Shown in pieces: positions 8,584 to 14,742 of a DNA stretch of 40,334 nucleotides (its first letter is position 1; every line of letters begins with the position of its first letter). Location: positions 1-40,334 of IMG/VR virus record IMGVR_UViG_3300021961_000224; one strand, 5' to 3'. The translations under genes and the position numbers were made by a program. The notes beneath the pieces were generated by a model. That model did not search any database. It was not told where the DNA came from and was given only the letters and a program-made list of their open reading frames with translations. Origin of the DNA: a virus.

Positions 8584-9404
8584 TACTTCTTATTGCTGCA
8601 ATGCTTAGGACTGCTTTTTGAAATGTAAGGTTTTCTACACTCTTGAGAGCTTTCGTGAACTCTTCCGCATCTTCCGCAGCATGATACACCTTCTGTGAGT
8701 GTCTCACCGATAATTGAACTAACCATACCTTTAATATGATTTGATCCAAGTGTTTTTTTAACTTCTGGTTTGCTGATATACTGCTTTAATGCTGCAAGAT
8801 CAAGTTTATAGTCTTGCTTATCGTCCATTTTCTTTTCGATCTTATTGACCTTAACTTTAATGATGTCATGCATCTTTTGAGCTTCAGGAGTAAAGTGTGT
8901 ACGTTTACCGCCTGTTTCTTTTTCAGCTGCTTTAAGATCTTTTTTAGATGGCTGCTTATCATCAATATCTGTATCATAAACATCATCATCTTCCATAAGA
9001 GGTTCTTCTTCAGAAGGAGCTTCAGTAGAAGCTAAATACTGCTCTCCTTCTAGATAATGCTTAACAGTATCAATATGTTCAAAAGCTACAGTTAATTTAC
9101 TTTGAACCCAAGCATCTAATTGCTGACCGTCTTGGATCATTCTTAAAAGCTCGATACAGTACTTGGCAGTATTGTGTAACTGTACTTTAGCCATATCTGA
9201 TTCATCGTTAGGATTCTCAGCGTGATCTTCTTCCATCGGCTCAATCTTAGCACCAGCTTTCTTAAGCTCGATTTCTTCTTCCGGGGATACTGCTTGAGCA
9301 ATAGATCCGCCTTTTGGTCCGATTACTTTCTTTACTGTCTCAGCTTCTGCTAATACTTGCTGAATAGCTTCTAAGATGATCTCTTTCTTAAAGGATATGG
9401 CCAT
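8583..9404 (-). CDS. Targeting-like leader, helical domain and C-terminal Cys cluster (273 aa)
   Basis: MAISFKKEIILEAIQQVLAE (1-20) is a helical leader with a possible LAE|A cleavage site. Residues about 73-119 (KVQLHNTAKYCIELLRMIQD, then LDAWVQSKLTVAFEHIDTV) form a helical domain of a type I associate with T4-like structural proteins. An acidic linker and a Lys-rich segment follow. The last 35 residues contain SCCGRCGRVHESSQEC and a final PKHC, which could bind zinc. A TATTTATA element lies 16 nt upstream of the ATG, suggesting it heads a late transcript. Confidence 0.55.
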   Translation of the reverse strand: MAISFKKEIILEAIQQVLAEAETVKKVIGPKGGSIAQAVSPEEEIELKKAGAKIEPMEEDHAENPNDESDMAKVQLHNTAKYCIELLRMIQDGQQLDAWVQSKLTVAFEHIDTVKHYLEGEQYLASTEAPSEEEPLMEDDDVYDTDIDDKQPSKKDLKAAEKETGGKRTHFTPEAQKMHDIIKVKVNKIEKKMDDKQDYKLDLAALKQYISKPEVKKTLGSNHIKGMVSSIIGETLTEGVSCCGRCGRVHESSQECRKPYISKSSPKHCSNKK

Positions 9405-9420
9405 GGTAATGTTATTTCTT

Positions 9421-9428
9421 TATAAATA
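9421..9428 (-). promoter_or_regulatory. TATTTATA element (GCTATTTATAAAGAAATA)
   Basis: An 18-nt coding-strand string GCTATTTATAAAGAAATA, ending 7 nt beyond the octamer, precedes the 273-aa gene. The same 18 nt occur before the 440-aa gene at 13561-13568, which argues for a conserved regulatory site. The octamer is 16 nt before the ATG. Confidence 0.5.
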
Positions 9429-9430
9429 GC

Positions 9431-9913
9431 TTACTGACAGTGATAGTTTAAATACCTTTGTAATGCTTTAGCATATGTGGTTCCTTTGTCTTTAAGCTTA
9501 CTTCTTTCAGCTCTCACCTTAGAACATGATAAGCTACCTAATCTTTTCTTTAGAATGCCAGGATTCATAGGATCATGAGGACCTTCTTCTAATCCTGCTT
9601 TAAGTAACTTAGAGTAGTAGTATGGATCTTCAGCTAGATGCTGTAGAGCAATCTTAGTTGCTTCTCTTCGATCATCTGTATGTTCTAACTCTACTCCGAT
9701 ACCGGCTGCTAACTGTAACATATTAGTAGTGTCTTCGTCAGCAGGCGCTACAACTTCTTTATTAATATGAATGGCAGCTAACTGCTTTTCAGCTGCTGCT
9801 TTAGTGTCGTGAGTACCGAGTCTTTCACCACCGTGTTTAGGATAGACAACATACTTACCATCTACCTTGCGGATCATTTCTTTAATAATACTTACTAATT
9901 CACTCTTCTTCAT
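9431..9913 (-). CDS. Phage protein with DUF5661-like segment (160 aa)
   Basis: The N-terminus MKKSELVSIIKEMIRKVDGK has the leader-like helix but no clear (L/I)-x-E site. A short KYVVYPKHGGERLGTHDTKA module follows (20-39), then KAAAEKQLAAIHINKE. Residues about 71-103, with GVELEHTDD, ATKIALQHLAEDP and YYYSKL, resemble the DUF5661 pattern (E-HT...IA..HL.E.P.YY..L) known from phage proteins. The C-terminus is basic with two Cys. It is probably a minor structural or internal protein, and the function is unknown. Confidence 0.6.
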   Translation of the reverse strand: MKKSELVSIIKEMIRKVDGKYVVYPKHGGERLGTHDTKAAAEKQLAAIHINKEVVAPADEDTTNMLQLAAGIGVELEHTDDRREATKIALQHLAEDPYYYSKLLKAGLEEGPHDPMNPGILKKRLGSLSCSKVRAERSKLKDKGTTYAKALQRYLNYHCQ

Positions 9914-9943
9914 AATTGCTGTATAATGGAAACTACAAAAACA

Positions 9944-10048
9944 TTATATTTCACCTCCTAATCTCCCTGACGCAGTTCTTCTTCGGATACCTGAGGTAGG
10001 AAGCTTATCAGCTATTCTTGTTGATTTCTTTGCCTGCTTTAACTGCAT
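9944..10048 (-). CDS. Possible small basic protein (34 aa)
   Basis: A 34-codon reading frame starts at an ATG inside the 3' end of the 64-aa gene and fills the otherwise empty gap before the 160-aa gene. The product (MQLKQAKKSTRIADKLPTSG, then IRRRTASGRLGGEI) is basic and has a protein-like composition. Its stop TAA overlaps an ATG as TAATG, although that ATG opens only a three-codon frame (9933-9944). The 41-nt overlap with the upstream gene and the tiny size keep confidence low. Confidence 0.35.
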   Translation of the reverse strand: MQLKQAKKSTRIADKLPTSGIRRRTASGRLGGEI

Positions 10049-10202
10049 CTTTGAAAGCCTTGGAGTTAGGGTGAGATGGTTTCTCACCTCTAGCTCTCTT
10101 AGCTCTAATGTTAGCCCATAAGCCAGGCTTCTCCTCAGTAAGCACCTCTCTAATGAGGTCTCTCATAAAAGCGTGCATTGCTGCTTTATCTGCCTTGGCC
10201 AC
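10008..10202 (-). CDS. Small protein with capsid-targeting-like leader, GTG start (64 aa)
   Basis: The frame begins with GTG at 10202 (coding strand CCGTGGCCAAG). Residues 4-23 form the helix ADKAAMHAFMRDLIREVLTE, with a candidate prohead cut after LTE. A short basic segment (GLWANIRAKRARGEKPSHPN) and a Lys-rich tail follow. The GLWxNIxAKRxRGExP layout is one I associate with small proteins of T4-like environmental phages, without a known role. It overlaps the 47-aa gene upstream by 17 nt. Confidence 0.6.
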   Translation of the reverse strand: MAKADKAAMHAFMRDLIREVLTEEKPGLWANIRAKRARGEKPSHPNSKAFKDAVKAGKEINKNS

Positions 10203-10329
10203 GGTACTTCTTTTTATAATTCTTGCTACTCTTTAAATGAGAAGTTTGAGTCTTAGAATGTACACCTGGACGGCTTACGTTTGGTTTTTCGTAAGCCATA
10301 GATGCGGATTGAGACTTAATCTTAGCCAT
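10186..10329 (-). CDS. Small basic protein (47 aa)
   Basis: A complete 47-codon frame, ATG 10327-10329 to TAA 10186-10188, occupies the gap between the 95-aa and 64-aa genes. The product is very basic: it starts MAKIKSQSASMAYEKPNVSR, continues PGVHSKTQTSHLKSSKNYKK and ends KYRGQGR. The RPGVHSKT...SKNYKKKYRGQG pattern looks like a conserved small phage protein. Its ATG overlaps the upstream stop as TAATG, the usual coupling signal here, which strongly supports it. The role is unknown; binding DNA or packing in the head is possible from its charge. Confidence 0.75.
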   Translation of the reverse strand: MAKIKSQSASMAYEKPNVSRPGVHSKTQTSHLKSSKNYKKKYRGQGR

Positions 10330-10616
10330 TACTTGATAATCTCAATTTCAGATCTAAGTACTTTCTCCCTCTTACCGTCGATAGCAACTGCCCATGTTCT
10401 TCCTAATCTAGAGATAACTTTCTCAATTAGACGACCATTGTGGTACATACCTGGTGTTTTAGCTGCTACTTTGGTAGCTTTCTCTTTTACTACTTCAATT
10501 ACTGGGGCAGCAATAATTTCATCGATTACTTCTTCTGGAAGTGATTCAATAACTGATGCTGATTGTGCAATTACTTCGTCGATAATCTCATTATCGGACT
10601 GTTTTCTCTTTGCCAT
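10329..10616 (-). CDS. Hypothetical protein (95 aa)
   Basis: The N-terminal half (1-55) is acidic and helical (DNEIIDEVIAQSASVIESLP). The C-terminal half is a compact segment (GMYHNGRLIEKVISRLGRTW, then AVAIDGKREKVLRSEIEII) that looks like a small beta-rich domain. The start overlaps the upstream cupin-like gene by 26 nt and the stop is TAATG-coupled to the 47-aa gene. No family is recognised. Confidence 0.6.
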   Translation of the reverse strand: MAKRKQSDNEIIDEVIAQSASVIESLPEEVIDEIIAAPVIEVVKEKATKVAAKTPGMYHNGRLIEKVISRLGRTWAVAIDGKREKVLRSEIEIIK

Positions 10617-10884
10617 ATTTGTAAATTTTTATAAGTAAGTCTCCAGAACCTTTGATAACACGATGCCATTCGTGCCTTAAAATAAATATCGTTACACCCT
10701 CTTCTAAGTTAATAGGGAGTTCATTGTCAGTTTGAAACTTCCAGCCTTCACCGCACTTCATTACTTCTACGATTCGATCTTCGTCGTCTCTATGCCAGTA
10801 TAGCTCCTGAGAGTCTACGTTTGCATCGAACTTACGTTGAACGCAGTAGTCGTCGATTTGTATATCGGTGTAAGGTCGGCTCAT
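10591..10884 (-). CDS. Small cupin-like protein (97 aa)
   Basis: The pattern LYWHRDDEDRIVEV (28-41), GWKFQTDNELPINLEEGVTI (47-66), and LRHEWHRVIKGSGDLLIKI (69-87) has the spacing and His residues (H31, H71, H74) of a small single-domain beta-barrel of cupin type. Metal or ligand binding would use these His residues. The gene directly abuts the Ala/Gly-rich protein gene (TAAATG) and overlaps the next one by 26 nt. The fold is inferred and the function unknown. Confidence 0.5.
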   Translation of the reverse strand: MSRPYTDIQIDDYCVQRKFDANVDSQELYWHRDDEDRIVEVMKCGEGWKFQTDNELPINLEEGVTIFILRHEWHRVIKGSGDLLIKIYKYGKEKTVR

Positions 10885-11715
10885 TTAGAACTTAAATGCT
10901 TTCTTTATTTTCTTACCAGTATTTTTAGCACCACCAACTGCTGCGTTACCAACATCTTTAGCTCCACCCACAACTGCGTTACCCGCGTTGTTTACAGGTT
11001 CTGATACTTTATCTACTACCTTAGTAGTTTCTTTAGCTACTGTGTTTGCTGTATCAACGACTGCTTCTTGAGCTGGTTTAGTGTCAACGCTAACTGAAGC
11101 ATCTACATCAACCCCGGCTAATAAGGCAACTTTACCATCTACTCCAACGGTTGCAACACCATCATCCATAGTAGCGCCTCCGCCTACTTCAGCTCCGGCT
11201 TGTACTCCGATTGATACTCCAGCACCAACTTCAGCACCATTACCATTTTCATCGTATGTGCTATTAGATGCGCCTACTCCTACTGATGCTCCAGCCATTG
11301 CTCCTGCATGTCCTTCTGCACCATCCATTCCTACTTGTCCACTTGCACCAACATATGCTTTAGCTTCTGCTCCAGCATGTACTTCGGTTGTGTTAGTTAC
11401 TCCACCGTACTCTACTGAGTTAGATGCTCCTACTTCAGCTGATGCTCCTACTTCTGCATGTGCATCAACATATGCGTTTCTACCATCCCAACCAGCTTCA
11501 GTTGTTGCTTCAGCATGAGCTTCAGCTTCAGCATGAGCTTCTTGTGAAATGGTTACATCACCAATTTGGTTTGTATTTTCTACTCCAGCATGTACTTCTG
11601 CACTTGCTTCTACACCAGCACTTACTGATGTGTTTGTAACTTCAGTACCAGCAGATGCTCCTGCTGATGCTCCGGCGTTATCGTTACCTACCGATTTGTT
11701 TACTTCTTCACTCAT
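10885..11715 (-). CDS. Ala/Gly/Val-rich repetitive protein (276 aa)
   Basis: Low-complexity protein built of degenerate repeats such as EVHAGAEAKAYVGASGQVG, AEVGASAEVGASNS, AHAEAEAHAEA and AGVSIGVQAGAEVGGG across residues 10-205. A more polar Val/Asp/Thr segment follows, then two copies of a VGGAKxxGNA unit and a basic end KKIKKAFKF. There is no signal peptide or membrane helix. The alternating small residues suggest a beta-solenoid or fibrous structure. It lies between a single-domain tail-collar gene and a cupin-like gene. It could be a fibre or internal filler protein. Codon use looks like its neighbours. Confidence 0.6.
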   Translation of the reverse strand: MSEEVNKSVGNDNAGASAGASAGTEVTNTSVSAGVEASAEVHAGVENTNQIGDVTISQEAHAEAEAHAEATTEAGWDGRNAYVDAHAEVGASAEVGASNSVEYGGVTNTTEVHAGAEAKAYVGASGQVGMDGAEGHAGAMAGASVGVGASNSTYDENGNGAEVGAGVSIGVQAGAEVGGGATMDDGVATVGVDGKVALLAGVDVDASVSVDTKPAQEAVVDTANTVAKETTKVVDKVSEPVNNAGNAVVGGAKDVGNAAVGGAKNTGKKIKKAFKF

Positions 11716-11727
11716 GTTGTTATTTAT

Positions 11728-11967
11728 TTACCATCTATTAGGAAATACCCCTTCCACACAAATAATATATTTTGTATGTTCATCGGGTGGGGTTAATTTA
11801 GGTAAAGCAAATGTTCCTTGTTGAAGATTTCCACCATATACATTACCAAGTAATGCATATACCGCTTGATTTTGGTTTACCGATAGTAATTGTCCATTAC
11901 ATTCCATATATCCGCGTGGAATAAAGTTTCCACCGAATAATTTAATTGTGCATAATATTTCGTCCAT
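11728..11967 (-). CDS. Stand-alone phage tail collar domain protein (79 aa)
   Basis: Matches the tail-collar family pattern (PF07484, as in microcystin-dependent-protein-like genes): GGNFIPRGYMECNGQLLSVN (12-31), QAVYALLGNVYGG (34-46), GTFALPKL (51-58), and a final YIICVEGVFPNRW. In phages this domain usually ends long tail fibres; here it is the whole protein. It follows the small membrane protein gene and precedes the Ala/Gly-repeat gene. It may be a detachable fibre tip or adhesin. Confidence 0.75.
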   Translation of the reverse strand: MDEILCTIKLFGGNFIPRGYMECNGQLLSVNQNQAVYALLGNVYGGNLQQGTFALPKLTPPDEHTKYIICVEGVFPNRW

Positions 11968-12007
11968 AATTTAATTGTTTGTGTTTGATAATGATTGACC
12001 ATCTTCT

Positions 12008-12220
12008 TCATCCATCTTTTTCTCTTTTATTATTAAACCAATAATCTACAACTTTACCGAAATTGCCGATTAGTGCGCCTAATAACAATAAAAGTAGTTC
12101 TTTCCAATCACTGTTGAGAGTTAAGTTTGTATGCATAGCCACGCTAATGGCATGAATAGTAAAAAGAAAACTTAATACTATAACAATACTTAAAATAATT
12201 CTATGTCTCTCTTCAGTCAT
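12008..12220 (-). CDS. Small two-helix membrane protein, holin-like (70 aa)
   Basis: Two hydrophobic segments, IILSIVIVLSFLFTIHAISV (8-27) and about residues 42-57 (LLLLLLGALIGNFGKV), flank a short polar loop, and the protein ends in a charged tail DYWFNNKREKDG. Size and topology fit class II holins. No lysin gene is adjacent, but a spanin-like pair lies 6 kb downstream. The holin role is inferred from topology only. Confidence 0.5.
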   Translation of the reverse strand: MTEERHRIILSIVIVLSFLFTIHAISVAMHTNLTLNSDWKELLLLLLGALIGNFGKVVDYWFNNKREKDG

Positions 12221-12226
12221 ATTTTC

Positions 12227-13549
12227 TTACCAGTATCCTCCAAAGCTTGATTTGAGGCCTAGTAAGCTTGCATAACGAGGAAGTCTGCATGACCAATAAC
12301 CTGCTTTAGTCTTATCCTTTTTAGTAGGACAGTTATGTCTATCTGAGAAGGCTTTACGAGCTTTAGCGTTGTTGATCTTAGCTGTCAGTCCGCCTTTAGC
12401 GTCACCAAAGTTAACTACGATTACATTACCCTTAGCGTTCTTAGTGTATACCTTATATTTTTTAGGGCCTGGGCTTCTCATTGGTTTATTGAGTTTTACC
12501 TCTTTACCTTTGTATTTAGCTTCATCTAGTTTACCGGCTTGTAAAGTAGTAAACCCGTTACGCTTTAGCCATTTAGCTGCTTCTTCAGCATTAGGTGCCT
12601 CTCCATCGTAATCACCAGTGTCAAAATAAAAACCACCATCAGCAGTTTTGTAAACATCTACGTCACCTTCAGGTCCGCTATAGATAGCGATATGGGCAGG
12701 AGAGTTAAATGTTGCTTCTTCTACTCTTTTACCGTAAGCATACTTAACTCCAGTAGCTTTTGGTTGCTCTAATCTCTTAATAAGGTCATCAACGATTCGC
12801 TCTAGATGTTTGGTAGATCCTGCTCCTTGAGCTGCTTTTTTAATCTTCATGATTAAAGCTTGCTTTTCGAAGTCTTTTAACCCAGCCTCATCAATCATCG
12901 TAAGAATCTCTTGTAGAGGTGTATCTTGAGCTTCACCTGTAATATCTACTACCCACATGTCCGGGTCTGGATCTTCTGGTAGAATGGAAGCTAGTACATC
13001 AGCGCCAGCAATAAGCTTATAACTTACTTGATTACCGTTCATATACTTTAATGCTGTTGGCATTTGAACTTGATCAGTATCTGAGAATGTTGTAGTGCCT
13101 TGGGGTAGCTCACCTAGGAATGACTTAATATCCGAGTATTTAGTTTGGTATCCTAATCCTCCAGCTGCTTTAGCTTTACCTGCTAAATCCATCCATCTCT
13201 CTTCACCCATCTTCATTACTAGAGGTTCTTGTGAGGCTTCTCTCCAGGAGGTAGCCGGTGAAGGAATTACCATTGCAATCTCATTTAGCAGCGGGAAGTC
13301 TAAAGGCACTATTTGACCGTTATACTCTCCATATGTACCTACTTCTGTTTCAAATAGGAGCTCCATGTCTTCCAAGCATAAATCAGTGAGCATGCCTTCG
13401 TTCATTAAAAGACGAGCCTGATTGATGGTTTTGAAGTATTCTTCTGAACCTGGGCGGAATACGTTTTTATATAGAGGAGTCCTGGTCTCTAGGTGATATT
13501 TGAGACCTTCTGTTAGTACTCCGGTAAGCTTAGATTCTGTTAGAAGCAT
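12227..13549 (-). CDS. Conserved phage protein with targeting-like leader and C-terminal Cys/His domain (440 aa)
   Basis: It starts MLLTESKLTGVLTEG, with a candidate cleavage after LTE (residue 14). Residues about 20-90 (VFRPGSEEYFKTINQARLLM, then LETEVGTYGEYNGQIVPLDF in outline) look like a conserved structural module. The last 90 residues form a second module: KGKEVKLNKP, VVNFGDAKGG, ARKAFSDRHNCPTKK, GYWSCRLPRY. The RHxC...YWSCR spacing may bind metal. Both modules are familiar from environmental T4-like phages without known function. TATTTATA lies 11 nt upstream, so it may start a late transcript. Confidence 0.55.
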   Translation of the reverse strand: MLLTESKLTGVLTEGLKYHLETRTPLYKNVFRPGSEEYFKTINQARLLMNEGMLTDLCLEDMELLFETEVGTYGEYNGQIVPLDFPLLNEIAMVIPSPATSWREASQEPLVMKMGEERWMDLAGKAKAAGGLGYQTKYSDIKSFLGELPQGTTTFSDTDQVQMPTALKYMNGNQVSYKLIAGADVLASILPEDPDPDMWVVDITGEAQDTPLQEILTMIDEAGLKDFEKQALIMKIKKAAQGAGSTKHLERIVDDLIKRLEQPKATGVKYAYGKRVEEATFNSPAHIAIYSGPEGDVDVYKTADGGFYFDTGDYDGEAPNAEEAAKWLKRNGFTTLQAGKLDEAKYKGKEVKLNKPMRSPGPKKYKVYTKNAKGNVIVVNFGDAKGGLTAKINNAKARKAFSDRHNCPTKKDKTKAGYWSCRLPRYASLLGLKSSFGGYW

Positions 13550-13560
13550 AGGTATTTCTT

Positions 13561-13568
13561 TATAAATA
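13561..13568 (-). promoter_or_regulatory. TATTTATA element (GCTATTTATAAAGAAATA copy 2)
   Basis: Same 18-nt context as at 9421-9428 and 11 nt before the ATG of the 440-aa gene. Identity outside the octamer supports a real site. Confidence 0.5.
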
Positions 13569-13569
13569 G

Positions 13570-14139
13570 CTATTCCATGTGCTCCTTAAGATGCTTTAGG
13601 TAGTCTGCCATTCCTTTAAGTAGTTTCTGGTTCTGATTGTCATTACTGTTCCAGTCTTCCATTACTCCGTCTTCGGTAACAAACGACATAGATTCATTAA
13701 TCTGATCTTGTACCCATTGTTCTAATCCTGCTGCCCAGGCTTGCATATTTCCTTGCATCATCTGCTTTTCATACTGCTCATACAAGCCAGCCTTGCGTAG
13801 GTTAGCTTCCATATCTACTACGCAATCAAAGCACATTTTATGTATTTTGTACATCTTTTGAGCTAGATGGTGCTTCATTGATCCAGCACATTGTGGGCAA
13901 GTTAGAGGAGTTTGAGCAGCTTTCTTAGCGGCATCTAACTTAGTTATATTTTGTTTAACACCGTTCTTGATAGTCCACGTTCTACCATCTTCTTCCCAGA
14001 TATCGCCTTCGCTATGCTTCTCTCTCTTTTTCTCATAACCTGTTCCAGTTACGGTACGAGAGGTGTAATCCTTATTTACAAGGTTTCTAACTCGGTTTAC
14101 TGCTTTAGAATCAAATTCCTTCTTCAGTTGACTTTCCAT
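13570..14139 (-). CDS. Zinc-ribbon-like conserved phage protein (189 aa)
   Basis: The N-terminal basic segment KAVNRVRNLVNKDYTSRT is followed by SEGDIWEEDGRTWTIKNGVK (43-62) and two CxxC knuckles, CPQC (81-84) and CFDC (103-106), forming a likely zinc-binding site. The C-terminal half is helical and acidic. The product is probably a nucleic-acid-binding or structural accessory protein. It overlaps the HAD gene by 29 nt. There is no enzyme signature. Confidence 0.6.
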   Translation of the reverse strand: MESQLKKEFDSKAVNRVRNLVNKDYTSRTVTGTGYEKKREKHSEGDIWEEDGRTWTIKNGVKQNITKLDAAKKAAQTPLTCPQCAGSMKHHLAQKMYKIHKMCFDCVVDMEANLRKAGLYEQYEKQMMQGNMQAWAAGLEQWVQDQINESMSFVTEDGVMEDWNSNDNQNQKLLKGMADYLKHLKEHME

Positions 14140-14740
14140 ATAACTTTTTTATTCTTTTTATAACTTCCGATGGATCTCCGTTCTTAGGGTGGTGAATACC
14201 AATTCCGCCTGCATCCTGCCAGCGGTCAATAATATCTCTTCTATCGTCAATTAAGATAGGTTCTAATCCTTTTGATACGTCTTCTTCTGCTACTTGTTGC
14301 TTGTAGGATGAATACTTAAATATAATACCTTGCGGTGAAGGAGTCAAATGTGATTTAACCCAAGATCTTTTACCGATTCTTGAGATCATATTTCTGGATG
14401 GAGACGTAAGTAGGGTTGGTTTATATTCGCTAATTACATTCCATAATTGTTGACCTCCTGGTGTGAATTCCATTTCTGCCCAGAACTTCTTGCCGCAAAT
14501 CTCATCAATAAACTTCCAAAATTCAGGTCCTCCAAACTTAGATTCAAACTCACTAGGGGTATTAATGCCCTCTAGTTCTTCGGTTCTATAGTGCTTTCCG
14601 CCGTAGTTACTGTCGTTGAGAAGCTTCATAAACTGCTGATCAAAGTCACAAAGGACTCCGTCCATATCGCAGTATAGCTTAAATTTAACAGTGGGGTTCT
14701 GCTCTTCTTCTGTAAGTAGTAAATCTGCTAACTTTCCCAT
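14111..14740 (-). CDS. HAD-family phosphatase, 5'(3')-nucleotidase-like, with targeting-like leader (209 aa)
   Basis: The ATG at 14740 is chosen over the upstream one at 14791 because it follows the previous stop by 2 nt and gives MGKLADLLLTEEEQ, a leader with an LTE site like other genes here. HAD motifs are clear: motif I YCDMDGVLCDFD (D25, D27), motif II LLTSPS (about 111-115), a Lys in KYSSYKQQ, and motif III PILIDDRRD (D165, D166). This is the layout of small deoxyribonucleotidases that dephosphorylate nucleotides. The phosphatase call is firm; the substrate is inferred. Confidence 0.8.
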   Translation of the reverse strand: MGKLADLLLTEEEQNPTVKFKLYCDMDGVLCDFDQQFMKLLNDSNYGGKHYRTEELEGINTPSEFESKFGGPEFWKFIDEICGKKFWAEMEFTPGGQQLWNVISEYKPTLLTSPSRNMISRIGKRSWVKSHLTPSPQGIIFKYSSYKQQVAEEDVSKGLEPILIDDRRDIIDRWQDAGGIGIHHPKNGDPSEVIKRIKKLYGKSTEEGI

Positions 14741-14742
14741 TC

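Noticed and set aside
10237-10638. Plus-strand reading frame of 133 codons
   Set aside because: It lies opposite three well-supported minus-strand genes (47, 95 and 97 aa) and its product has Ser/Ile-rich composition typical of an antisense shadow.
10885-11715. CRISPR-like or satellite DNA repeat array
   Set aside because: The repeats are degenerate, in frame and explained by the coding of Ala/Gly motifs; no regular repeat-spacer pattern.
11081-11824. Plus-strand frames rich in Pro/Ala/Thr or Leu
   Set aside because: They are antisense to the Ala/Gly-repeat gene; the composition follows from its repetitive codons.
11848-11999. Forty-codon minus-strand frame starting ATGAAGAAGATGG next to the 70-aa gene stop
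   Set aside because: It overlaps the tail-collar gene in another frame, and the collar gene has clear family motifs.
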